The position numbers and the translations under genes are program-made. Shown piece after piece: positions 27,366-34,468 of a stretch of DNA of 64,000 nt (positions within the stretch are counted from its first letter, which is position 1; every line of letters starts with the position of its first letter). The DNA comes from Zobellia amurskyensis (GTDB lineage Bacteria; Bacteroidota; Bacteroidia; Flavobacteriales; Flavobacteriaceae): contig NZ_RCNR01000001.1 in NCBI RefSeq assembly GCF_009725985.1, positions 124,001 to 188,000 on the forward strand, in the 5' to 3' direction. The notes beneath the pieces are model-generated. The model had not been told where the DNA came from. It ran no database searches and was given only the letters and a program-made list of their open reading frames with translations.

Positions 27366-27689
27366 TCATCTTTCTAGGATACTAAAAACGACACCGTTTA
27401 AATCTGAATTCAAAGGAATTTGACAAGCTAGGCGACTGGTTTTGTCAGAATCAAGAATATTGGAAAGTGTATTCATTTCGCTTATATCCATTTTTCCCGA
27501 ACTATATTCAGTATGAATTTTTATATGACATGTTCCGCACCAGGCTCTTCCTTTACAATCTCCCCAATCTTGCATGTACTTGTCGCAGAGGAGTTCCATA
27601 AGGCTATGGTATTCGTTGGTCTTAAAACTGGCGTGACAAGTTTCGCCAAATTCGTCAGTGTAGGTAAGACCTAGGTTTTCCTCGGGCAT
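27366..27689 (-). CDS. [2Fe-2S] ferredoxin, adrenodoxin-like
   Basis: A 107-residue ferredoxin. Cys45-X5-Cys51-X2-Cys54 and Cys89 (in LACQI) match the C-X5-C-X2-C-Xn-C pattern of the vertebrate-adrenodoxin/Isc type rather than the plant C-X4-C type. It would shuttle single electrons in the cytoplasm. It is the last gene of the minus-strand group that includes the small membrane protein and Ric, 25 bp after the former. A role in supplying electrons to iron-sulfur repair or NO detoxification fits the context but is inferred. Confidence 0.85.
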   Translation of the reverse strand: MPEENLGLTYTDEFGETCHASFKTNEYHSLMELLCDKYMQDWGDCKGRAWCGTCHIKIHTEYSSGKMDISEMNTLSNILDSDKTSRLACQIPLNSDLNGVVFSILER

Positions 27690-27714
27690 ATAATTTGTTC
27701 TATAATTAATGACA

Positions 27715-28062
27715 TTAAAGTAGGTTCGCGATAATAATAGAACAACTAAAAAGTAAACTCACTAATAAGATGTTAAAGGTTGTTTTTGATTTTAGTTGTG
27801 CAAGCACTGCTGCATTATAGCCCATACATAAAATAGTTACAAAAAAGAGTAATGTCATTTTAGATAAGTCGTGTAAGTTGCTCATTAACAATAGCATTGC
27901 AGCAGCAGAGCCAATACAGCTTTGTGCAATAATGGCAATGGTAGCGTAACCGGTTTGTTTGTTTTTGAATTCATTTAGTAAATTAATATAAAGTTGTGCC
28001 AGCCCGTTTGTTTTTTGTTGCTTTTCAGAATAGCTCAGTGGCAGTGATGTTGAATTTTTCAT
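27715..28062 (-). CDS. Small membrane protein of the nitrosative-stress cluster, unknown function
   Basis: A 115-residue protein with a polar N-terminal helix (residues 1-38) and about three hydrophobic segments (YATIAIIAQSCIGSAAAMLLL, MTLLFFVTILCMGYNAAVLA, FNILLVSLLFSCSIIIANLL). It lies between ric and the ferredoxin on the same strand (65 bp after ric, 25 bp before the ferredoxin). No known family is recognised. Its position suggests a membrane partner for nitrosative or iron-sulfur stress functions. Confidence 0.7.
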   Translation of the reverse strand: MKNSTSLPLSYSEKQQKTNGLAQLYINLLNEFKNKQTGYATIAIIAQSCIGSAAAMLLLMSNLHDLSKMTLLFFVTILCMGYNAAVLAQLKSKTTFNILLVSLLFSCSIIIANLL

Positions 28063-28127
28063 CGTTGTTGATTTTAATGGATTTATAATCAGGTTGTACT
28101 TTTAAGTTAAATAGACTGCAAGGGCCC

Positions 28128-28847
28128 TTAGACAAGAGCCGTTAATTCTTTCTCTAGCGCATTGGCTTTAGAAAAGAGAATATTGTTCTCTAGGTGTATA
28201 TGACGGTGCAGGTCATCTTCAAACTCCTGTAATAGCGAGAATGTAACCCGGTAAGTAGAACAGGCATCTGCAGGAGGTGTGTAGTCATTGCTTAGTTGTG
28301 CAATGGTTCTAAAACGTTCCCCTTCATTATCGTGCTCTTGCATCATAGAACGGATAGGGTTGGATACAGTTCCAAAATGAGGAGCGCCCAAGTTCTGACC
28401 GGATTGTTTTGCTTCCACCATTTTTCGGACAAAGGGGAAAAGTACCAATTCCTCCTTTTTCATATGCATGGCCAATTCACCGGCAGATGCGTAGAAGAGT
28501 TCTTTTATTTTAAAAAGTTCAGGATGATTTGCGCCATGAACGCGACATAGTTTATCCAGGTACGTTTTCAATACGGTACTTTGTGCCTCAACATATCTGT
28601 GGTGTTTCTTTTCAATATAATCAACAAGAAGGTCTAGTGGCCATGATTCAAAATCAATGTTGTCACCACTATTTTGTTCTGTTACGGCCTTTAGTTCGGC
28701 AGAAAGCACATCAATATCCAAATTATTTTTTAAAGCCACTTCTTCAAGGGAACGGTTGCCTCGGCAGCAAAAATCTATCTTGTGGTTTTTGAAAACTTGT
28801 GCAGTTCGGTAATCATTGGCTACAATTTCACCTATTGTTTTTGTCAT
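28128..28847 (-). CDS. ric: Iron-sulfur cluster repair di-iron protein (ScdA/YtfE family)
   Basis: A 239-residue protein with the ScdA N-terminal domain (IGEIVANDYRTAQVFKNHKIDFCCRGN, with the CC pair) and a hemerythrin-like di-iron domain whose ligands are visible as HHRYVEA, HMKKEELVLFPF, EHDNEGERF and HIHLENNILF. Ric proteins restore iron-sulfur clusters damaged by nitric oxide or oxidative stress. The operator-like palindrome 28881-28902 lies just upstream and matches one in front of the Rrf2 gene, so Rrf2 probably represses ric. Full length for the family. Confidence 0.93.
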   Translation of the reverse strand: MTKTIGEIVANDYRTAQVFKNHKIDFCCRGNRSLEEVALKNNLDIDVLSAELKAVTEQNSGDNIDFESWPLDLLVDYIEKKHHRYVEAQSTVLKTYLDKLCRVHGANHPELFKIKELFYASAGELAMHMKKEELVLFPFVRKMVEAKQSGQNLGAPHFGTVSNPIRSMMQEHDNEGERFRTIAQLSNDYTPPADACSTYRVTFSLLQEFEDDLHRHIHLENNILFSKANALEKELTALV

Positions 28848-28880
28848 GATTTCTTATTTTTTTTATAGTTACTAATATTA

Positions 28881-28902
28881 AATAGGATAAAATTGTCCTA
28901 TT
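28881..28902. promoter_or_regulatory. Rrf2-type operator upstream of ric
   Basis: AATAGGA (28881-28887) and TCCTATT (28896-28902) are perfect inverted repeats separated by 8 bp. The core shares 15 of 18 positions with the site at 29396-29415 before the Rrf2 gene. It lies 34 bp upstream of the ric ATG, where it could block transcription. Confidence 0.65.
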
Positions 28903-28917
28903 TATAATCAAATTTTT

Positions 28918-29352
28918 TTAGCGTCTCAAGGAGGTAAGTCCTTCTTCCAGGCCTATGGTCATATCATAAAGGCTTGTGTTTTCTAACATGTTTTTCAAAT
29001 CGGCTCGTATTTGAACAAATTTATCGTGAACAGGGCAGGGTTCATTGGCGTTACATTTTTTAAGACCAAGGCCGCAACCTTCGTAAACATTGTTGCCGTC
29101 TATGGCATAAACTATTTGAGCCAGTTTTATATTAGAAATATTCTGTGTTGAAATCTGAAAACCGCCAGTAGCTCCTTTTACGGAGTCTACAATGTTGTTT
29201 TTTGATAATTGTTGTAAAACCTTAGCTGTGAACGCTACGGGAGAATCTATCTTCTCTGCAATCTCTTTTAGGCTAACACGAGTGCCCTCAAGCGATTTTA
29301 ATGCAATATAAGTTGATGCCCTTATGGCGTATTCACATGCTTTTGAAAACAT
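28918..29352 (-). CDS. Rrf2-family regulator, NsrR-like
   Basis: A 144-residue Rrf2 protein with a winged helix-turn-helix (SLKEIAEKIDSPVAFTAKVLQQLSKNNIVDSVKGATGGF) and three cysteines in GCGLGLKKCNANEPCPVH, spaced C-X6-C-X5-C, as expected for an iron-sulfur ligand loop. Such regulators sense nitric oxide or iron-sulfur status. A -7 box TATCTTTG (29377-29384, minus strand) and an overlapping palindrome upstream suggest autoregulation, and the sister site before ric marks a target. Position between ric and the globin gene favours an NsrR-like role over IscR, as no isc genes are near. Identity as NsrR is inferred. Confidence 0.88.
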   Translation of the reverse strand: MFSKACEYAIRASTYIALKSLEGTRVSLKEIAEKIDSPVAFTAKVLQQLSKNNIVDSVKGATGGFQISTQNISNIKLAQIVYAIDGNNVYEGCGLGLKKCNANEPCPVHDKFVQIRADLKNMLENTSLYDMTIGLEEGLTSLRR

Positions 29353-29376
29353 TCTGACGTGTGTTATATTTCTTTA

Positions 29377-29415
29377 CAAAGATATGATTTTTTAATTAGG
29401 ATAAAAATATCCGAA
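29377..29415 (-). promoter_or_regulatory. Autoregulated promoter of the Rrf2 gene: -7 box and operator
   Basis: On the minus strand TATCTTTG (29377-29384) is an exact TAnnTTTG match, 24 nt before the ATG. The palindrome TTAGGATA (29396-29403) / TATCCGAA (29408-29415), 7 of 8 arm positions paired with a 4-bp spacer, covers the -33 region, a position that suits repression. Confidence 0.65.
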
Positions 29416-29433
29416 TTAAAATTTTATTTAATT

Positions 29434-29832
29434 TTATGATGTTCTAGTCCTATGCTGATACATCTGCATGAAGAGCATGGTGCTCATTTTTTGAGCCCTG
29501 TTTTTGGCAATCCAAGCTCTTTCTCCATCAAAAAGTTCATCTAAGGTGGCAAACCAATGATTCAACCAAATTCCGAAGTGTTCGGAAGTTATTGTGCCAT
29601 GAGTTTTATCATCTACTTCTTGATGAGCGGTAACGGGGTTGCCGTTGTATTTGCGCTGCAGAAAAAGTTGGGTTTCCCAAAAGTCGGTCAAAAGCTTTAG
29701 GTGCGCTTCCCAATCAGAAATGATTCCATTAAAAATAGGGCCAAGGGTTTCATCTTCTCGTATTTTCCCATAGAAGGTTTCAACAAGTAGTTGTACATCG
29801 TTTCGGCTTTTAATTTCCTTTTTCTCCATCAT
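29434..29832 (-). CDS. Group III truncated hemoglobin
   Basis: A 132-residue globin. DETLGPIFNGII, WEAHLKLLTDFWETQLF (B/E-helix region with the group III tryptophan and phenylalanine pattern), the proximal-histidine region HFGIWLNHWFATLDELFDG and the C-terminal helix KNRAQKMSTMLFMQ are typical of group III. These bind oxygen or NO and are often found with nitrosative-stress genes. The ATG is 15 bp after the CoA-transferase stop, so it should be transcribed from the Fnr-type promoter of that gene. Part of its 3' end is duplicated near 27222. Confidence 0.9.
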   Translation of the reverse strand: MMEKKEIKSRNDVQLLVETFYGKIREDETLGPIFNGIISDWEAHLKLLTDFWETQLFLQRKYNGNPVTAHQEVDDKTHGTITSEHFGIWLNHWFATLDELFDGERAWIAKNRAQKMSTMLFMQMYQHRTRTS

Positions 29833-29847
29833 ATCAAAAATACACTA

Positions 29848-31122
29848 TTAGGCTTGGTTCTTAAAGCGTTCGTAAGTGGCCTGTTCAAGTTCTTGTCTAA
29901 AGTCAGGGTGAGCTATGGCAATTAAAGCTTTGGCTCTTTCCTTTAGGTTTTTACCAAAAAGATGGGCTACGCCATACTCCGTCACTACATAATGAACATG
30001 TGCTCTTGTGGTGGTCACTCCGGCTCCTTGTTTCAGGAAGGGGGTTATTTTAGAAATCCCTTTTGCAGTAAGCGATGGCATGGCAAAAATTGGTTTCCCT
30101 CCTTTTGAAAGTGATGCGCCACGGATGAAATCCATTTGTCCTCCCACACCGGAATACTGTCTGCTGCCAATGGTGTCTGCACAAACCTGACCCGTCAAAT
30201 CTATTTCAATGGCACTGTTTATTGCCGTTACTTTTGGATTTCTTCTTATAATGGATGTATCATTAGTATAAGCGGCTTCCTTAAAATGTACCGAAGGGTT
30301 GTCATCCACAAAATCATATAATTTCTGTGACCCTACGGCAAAGCAGGTAACGATTTTTCCGGTTTTTATTTGTTTGTCCTCTCCCGTTACTACTCCCTGT
30401 TCTATTAAAGGCAGTATACCATCAGAGAACATTTCGGTATGGATACCTAGGCGTTTATGGTTGCCTAAATTGCTCAATACTGCATTAGGTATGCTGCCAA
30501 TGCCCATTTGTAAAGTGGCTCCATCTTCTATAAGATCGGCTACATTTTTGCCTATCTGGGCTTCAACGGGAGATATGGATAGGATATCGTGTGCATGTAT
30601 TGGGCAATCTACCTCAATGGCACAATCAATGTTCTTTATGTGAATGATGCCATCCCCATGGGTTCTGGGTACGGAAGGGTTAATCTGTGCGATTACTTTT
30701 TTTGCCATTTGAATTGCCGGTAGGGTAACATCTACCGAAACACCAAGTGAGCAATACCCATGTTTATCGGGAGGAGAAACTTGTACCACGGCTACATCTA
30801 TGGGTAGAATACCTTGTCTGAACAAAAGATGGATTTCACTTAAAAAAATAGGGATGTAATCTCCTAAGCTGCTGTTGACCATGTTCCTGATGTTACTACC
30901 CACAAAACAGCTGTTCATTCTAAAGCTTTTGTTGTAGGGTGCTCGGGAATATTTGGCATCGCCTTCGGTATGTATGGATATAATTTCTACATCTTTTAAC
31001 TCTTCGTACCTATCACATAAAGCATCTATGAGCACATTAGGGGTCATTGCGGCACCCTGAAAAAATACACGGTCTCCGGATTTTACGGATGATGCGGCCT
31101 CGGCTTTGGAAACAATTTTCAT
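29848..31122 (-). CDS. Acetyl-CoA hydrolase/CoA-transferase family protein
   Basis: About 424 residues with the two-domain fold of family I CoA-transferases: VQVSPPDKHGYCSLGVSVDVT, GDGIIHIKN-type middle region, MGIGSIPNAVL, and the catalytic-glutamate motif INSAIEIDLTGQV, followed by GGQMDFIRGA. It resembles 4-hydroxybutyrate or acetate CoA-transferases and would move CoA between acids, for example acetate, in fermentation-like metabolism. The start MKIVSKAEA at 31122 is preferred over ATG 31140: the predicted -7 box ends at 31142, so transcription would start too close to the earlier ATG. The Fnr-type promoter and cotranscribed globin gene suggest low-oxygen use. Substrate is inferred only at family level. 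Confidence 0.85.
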   Translation of the reverse strand: MKIVSKAEAASSVKSGDRVFFQGAAMTPNVLIDALCDRYEELKDVEIISIHTEGDAKYSRAPYNKSFRMNSCFVGSNIRNMVNSSLGDYIPIFLSEIHLLFRQGILPIDVAVVQVSPPDKHGYCSLGVSVDVTLPAIQMAKKVIAQINPSVPRTHGDGIIHIKNIDCAIEVDCPIHAHDILSISPVEAQIGKNVADLIEDGATLQMGIGSIPNAVLSNLGNHKRLGIHTEMFSDGILPLIEQGVVTGEDKQIKTGKIVTCFAVGSQKLYDFVDDNPSVHFKEAAYTNDTSIIRRNPKVTAINSAIEIDLTGQVCADTIGSRQYSGVGGQMDFIRGASLSKGGKPIFAMPSLTAKGISKITPFLKQGAGVTTTRAHVHYVVTEYGVAHLFGKNLKERAKALIAIAHPDFRQELEQATYERFKNQA

Positions 31123-31141
31123 AACAGTCTGTTTTGTCATG

Positions 31142-31184
31142 CAAATATCTATACTATAGGCTCTTTAAAACATGAACATTATCA
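31142..31184 (-). promoter_or_regulatory. Predicted Fnr-type promoter of the CoA-transferase-globin unit
   Basis: On the minus strand TGATAATGTTCA (31184-31173) ends 23 nt before GATATTTG (31149-31142), a 7-of-8 match to TAnnTTTG. Palindrome quality is lower than at fnr (10 of 12 positions match the PPOX site), but the spacing is the same as in the other promoters. Confidence 0.6.
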
Positions 31185-31205
31185 TATTTTGCCAACTGCC
31201 ATCAT

Positions 31206-31239
31206 AAAAAAGGGAATCCTATTAGATTCCCTTTTTTTT
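31206..31239. terminator. Strong intrinsic terminator after the haloperoxidase-like gene
   Basis: GGGAATC (31212-31218) and GATTCCC (31225-31231) pair with a 6-nt loop, flanked by A-rich and T-rich runs on the two sides, so the hairpin can stop transcription in either direction. It lies 17 bp after the end of the minus-strand haloperoxidase-like gene. Confidence 0.85.
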
Positions 31240-31255
31240 CTCTGTAAAGCTGTAT

Positions 31256-32710
31256 TTAATTACCTAAGTGCTTGTTGTAAAATTTCCAAGCTTGAGAAGC
31301 AACATCCCTACCTAGTTGTAAGCCGGCTATATTATCGGCTTGAATATGGTAACCACCCATTACCCTAGATATGCCCGCCATATTTGCGGTTTCGGTAAAG
31401 GTTGGGAAGTGTATGGTAACCGGTTTTCCAAAATGAACAGAATCAAGTTCTGTTAGCGAACCGGGTATAAGTTCTATGGATTCTCCAAAATGTTCATCAC
31501 CTGTAAAAAGGCGAAGCGCCTCGGCACAACCGCCACTAATAGTACTGTGTCCTGAGGTGTAACTGGGAAAAGGTGGGCATAGAAAAATATCCGGGGAATA
31601 AGGTCTCCATTCTTGCCCTTTCATTTCAACTATTCCCTTACCGGGTCCACCCCAAGCTTTAATGGTTTGGTCTTTGTAATACTCATGAACTAAGGCATAC
31701 GGTCTGGCGTAATCATAGAACATTTTAGAATCCCATGAAGCAATAAAAGCGTCCATAGCAGTAATTTCCGTTAGGAAATACATTTTTACATCTTGATCTA
31801 AAGTATGGTTGTCACGACGAGAAACATCTTGCGCAAATTTTAACCAGTGACCAGCTTGCTGAACGGATTGTGGACCGTCTCTCATAAATTCAACCAAAGC
31901 TATTTCTTCGTGGGAAAGGTTGGCCTGCAGGTCCACAACTTCTTTTACTTCCTTTTTCAATTGCTCGGAACCTACCAATGGGGGAGGTCCTGGTCTAAAT
32001 TGGTCCGCTGAGGTCAAAGTAATAGGGGTTACCTCTTGCCAGTAAGGAGTAAGGCAACCTGGGGCATATTGCCCTCCTTTTCCATCGGAGAAATACTTGG
32101 GTTGCCAACGGTTAATATCCGTATTTTCATCTGCGGTGTTCACAGGATTGTAGTTGGTATAATCAAAATAGGGTTCTCCGTTAGAGCCTTCAACCTCACC
32201 ATATTGATTGCTACCATCGTTTTTTCTAGCTTCTATAGTTGCTTTAGCTGCTAAATTACCGATACCTTCAGGTGTAGTTGGATCCATTGAGGTATTATCA
32301 GGGTCAAGCCCTAAATCGACCATAAATTTCCGGAACATTTCAGTATCGGAATAGTAGTATTCCTTCATCGCACCAAAAGCGGCATAGCTAATGGCAATTT
32401 CTTTGTTTTTTAGATTTTGTTCACCGGAGGGTCTGCGGTCTACGCCCTTTAAATAAACGGGTATGGCACTTTCATCATATATGGACCATGCATCAAAAAT
32501 AGAGATGAAAATCAGACCTAGGTAACGCGAGGTAATAGTTGGTCTGGGCTTAAATTTTTCAGTATCCGAAGCTGTAGCATCTAAGGCCATTTTTCCCCAT
32601 TTGTACGCTACATTTTCTATTCCTCTTGGCTCTTCTTGTTTTTTCTGGGCGAAAGTTGTGCCAGAACATAGTAACCCTAAGCTAAGGGTTAACATTAAAA
32701 TACGTTTCAT
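31256..32710 (-). CDS. Vanadium-dependent haloperoxidase-like secreted protein (PAP2 superfamily)
   Basis: A 484-residue protein with signal peptide (MKRILMLTLSLGLLCS, cleavage near TTFAQ). The C-terminal half has the vanadate/phosphate-binding motifs of the superfamily: a YDYARPYAL segment (Arg), PFPSYTSGHSTISGG (Ser, Gly, His) and SRVMGGYHIQADN (Arg and the vanadium-ligating His). Overall layout is like bacterial VHPOs, which oxidise iodide or bromide with hydrogen peroxide, and unlike short PAP2 phosphatases. Start 32710 is supported by the signal peptide and by a good promoter just upstream. It stands alone between the cco operon and the CoA-transferase. Halide preference, or loss of peroxidase activity, cannot be read from sequence. 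Confidence 0.8.
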   Translation of the reverse strand: MKRILMLTLSLGLLCSGTTFAQKKQEEPRGIENVAYKWGKMALDATASDTEKFKPRPTITSRYLGLIFISIFDAWSIYDESAIPVYLKGVDRRPSGEQNLKNKEIAISYAAFGAMKEYYYSDTEMFRKFMVDLGLDPDNTSMDPTTPEGIGNLAAKATIEARKNDGSNQYGEVEGSNGEPYFDYTNYNPVNTADENTDINRWQPKYFSDGKGGQYAPGCLTPYWQEVTPITLTSADQFRPGPPPLVGSEQLKKEVKEVVDLQANLSHEEIALVEFMRDGPQSVQQAGHWLKFAQDVSRRDNHTLDQDVKMYFLTEITAMDAFIASWDSKMFYDYARPYALVHEYYKDQTIKAWGGPGKGIVEMKGQEWRPYSPDIFLCPPFPSYTSGHSTISGGCAEALRLFTGDEHFGESIELIPGSLTELDSVHFGKPVTIHFPTFTETANMAGISRVMGGYHIQADNIAGLQLGRDVASQAWKFYNKHLGN

Positions 32711-32740
32711 TTGATTGGTTGTTAGGTTGTTGATAACTTT

Positions 32741-32770
32741 CAAATATAATGAAGACATTAAAACCTCAAA
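32741..32770 (-). promoter_or_regulatory. Putative consensus promoter of the haloperoxidase-like gene
   Basis: On the minus strand TTTG (32770-32767), 18 nt spacer, TATATTTG (32748-32741): an exact match to both Bacteroidota elements. The ATG follows 30 nt later. No Fnr-type palindrome is present at the spacing seen elsewhere, so this gene is probably outside that group. Confidence 0.6.
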
Positions 32771-32773
32771 AAT

Positions 32774-33265
32774 TTATGGCGTAAGAACTTTCATCATAAA
32801 CCCGTATAGTTTTTGCATTTGGGGCTTACCTTTTTGTTTTCCACCCCTTCCAAAAAAATAGAGTGCAAACCACAATATTACAATCGTAACCATTAGTCCT
32901 AGCTGAAGATGGTAAGGTTTGTTTAAAGAGGAGCTGGAATAGGCCCAAATTCCTATAATTATGAAAAGACAAGCTATGGCAAAATGTATGAACATAAAGA
33001 AAGTCCATAAGGTTGGGTTTGGTCCAAAAACACCATAAACACGACAGTTGGAATTATCTAATTCATCTATCTGCAAATGGAGTTGAGGCGACCAAAAATG
33101 ATTGTTTTTAATATCGAATTTGATAAAAATATGTTCGTCAAGCCTTTTTACTAAAAAAGGAGGGTATGCAGCAGTCTCAAATTTTTGGAGTACAAACTCC
33201 TTGGTTTCGGTCACATCCAATTGAAACCTTGGTCGAAGTATAATTTCGTTGGTTAACGGTTTCAT
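32774..33265 (-). CDS. Membrane protein at the end of the cbb3 oxidase operon, unknown function
   Basis: A 163-residue protein: a soluble N-terminal part (residues 1-85, with LRPRFQLDVTETKEFVLQKFE), two membrane helices (LWTFFMFIHFAIACLFIIIGIWAY; LQLGLMVTIVILWFALYFFG) and a short basic tail. The N-terminal part looks like a small START/SRPBCC-like or DUF domain, but no family is recognised with confidence. The gene follows the SafE-like gene by 27 bp and precedes the haloperoxidase promoter, so it is probably the last gene of the cco transcript. Confidence 0.75.
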   Translation of the reverse strand: MKPLTNEIILRPRFQLDVTETKEFVLQKFETAAYPPFLVKRLDEHIFIKFDIKNNHFWSPQLHLQIDELDNSNCRVYGVFGPNPTLWTFFMFIHFAIACLFIIIGIWAYSSSSLNKPYHLQLGLMVTIVILWFALYFFGRGGKQKGKPQMQKLYGFMMKVLTP

Positions 33266-33292
33266 AAGAGAGTTGTTTGACGGCCGTGACCT

Positions 33293-33997
33293 TTAATTAT
33301 GGCATTCTATAGCACTTGAAGCTAATTGAGTTACAGGTGCAGGGGATACGTAAGGAATACCCAACCCAAGACCTCTAAGGATAAAAAGTAGTCCAATAGC
33401 AATTACAAAAACTGGAATAACCTTCTGTACTTTTTGACGAATACCCCCTTTTAGCATACTGCTAAAATAGATTGCCGTTGTCATTAGGGGAATAGTTCCT
33501 AACCCGAACAGCATCATGTAAAGACCGCCTTGTAAAGCGTTACCCATGGCAATAGCTCCAAAGAGTGCCATATATACTAAGCCACAAGGTAAAAATCCGT
33601 TTAAGAATCCAATGGTTAAAAAGGTGTCCGGTGATTTCTTCTTCAGTTCTTTTCCAAGTTGGTTTTTAACTTTTGATATGACTTTGTAAATGGGTTTTGA
33701 TAAATTGTGTTTATTGAAAGTTTTATAGGGAATCAAGACAACCAAAATCATTAAAACACCTATGGCAATAGAGAGTTTTTGCTGTGCACCAAAAATGGAC
33801 AGTCCTTTTCCAAGAAGGCCAAAAACGAGTCCTATGATGACATAGGCCATAAGCCGACCAAAGTGATAAATAAATATCTGGCCGAGTTTTTTGAAGTTGT
33901 TGGTTCTATCTACAGGAAGCATAAAGGCAATGGGCCCACACATGCCTACGCAGTGCAAACTTCCCATAAGTCCTAATATGAGTGCAGATAGAATCAT
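33293..33997 (-). CDS. SafE/TauE-like membrane protein of the cbb3 oxidase operon
   Basis: A 234-residue polytopic protein with about six helices. LGLMGSLHCVGMCGPIAF near the N-terminus carries a Cys-X3-Cys metal-site-like motif, and GFLNGFLPCGLVYMALFGA is typical of the DsbD/CcdA-related SafE-like group found beside cco genes. Copper or redox handling for oxidase assembly is likely but inferred. It starts 7 bp after the ccoH stop and belongs to the cco operon. Confidence 0.83.
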   Translation of the reverse strand: MILSALILGLMGSLHCVGMCGPIAFMLPVDRTNNFKKLGQIFIYHFGRLMAYVIIGLVFGLLGKGLSIFGAQQKLSIAIGVLMILVVLIPYKTFNKHNLSKPIYKVISKVKNQLGKELKKKSPDTFLTIGFLNGFLPCGLVYMALFGAIAMGNALQGGLYMMLFGLGTIPLMTTAIYFSSMLKGGIRQKVQKVIPVFVIAIGLLFILRGLGLGIPYVSPAPVTQLASSAIECHN

Positions 33998-34004
33998 TTT
34001 CTTT

Positions 34005-34451
34005 TTAAAAGGTTATACTTTCTTTGTATTGAAAATTCTTTCCTAGGTGTTGCCAAGTGACTTTTATATCCCAACGACCATCCAACAAGCGTTTGTCAGG
34101 TATGAGCAAATGTGAATTGGACAGACTAATGGGTAAGTCAAAATCCAAGTGCTTATTGGACGGTCTGTAAAGGGATACAATTCCTGTTACCGTTGTGTTT
34201 GAATATTCTTCCGGAAAGATTACCAGCAATCCATCAGCTGTTTTTTCTAATTGTATTTGTTCATGGGAATCAATAGCATTTTGCTCCGCATCTATTTCTT
34301 TTTGATAGCCCAGTTCTGCCTTGTAATACTCTTCAATAACCAAATCATGATTAGCATTATGACTTGTGGTCATTCGTACCACGAAAAACAGTATAAAACT
34401 GATGAAAATTCCAAAAGCAATTACGATACCCGTACCCCAATTTATTTTCAT
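34005..34451 (-). CDS. ccoH: FixH/CcoH-type cbb3 oxidase assembly protein
   Basis: About 148 residues: one N-terminal membrane helix (INWGTGIVIAFGIFISFILFF), then a periplasmic domain with YYKAELGYQKEIDAEQNA and a C-terminal WDIKVTWQHLGKNFQYKESI. CcoH stabilises CcoP and helps assembly. Start 34451 (MKINWGTG) is preferred, as the helix starts at once; an ATG at 34469 overlaps the ccoG stop and is also possible. Follows ccoG directly. Confidence 0.88.
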   Translation of the reverse strand: MKINWGTGIVIAFGIFISFILFFVVRMTTSHNANHDLVIEEYYKAELGYQKEIDAEQNAIDSHEQIQLEKTADGLLVIFPEEYSNTTVTGIVSLYRPSNKHLDFDLPISLSNSHLLIPDKRLLDGRWDIKVTWQHLGKNFQYKESITF

Positions 34452-34468
34452 GATTTTTAATTTAAACA

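Noticed and set aside
31256-32710. Plain PAP2 phosphatase
   Set aside because: Length, secretion and layout of the three vanadate-site motifs fit the haloperoxidase group better, though activity is unproven.
32741-32783. Fnr-type control of the haloperoxidase-like gene
   Set aside because: The promoter has its own good -33 and -7 elements and no palindrome at the fixed spacing.
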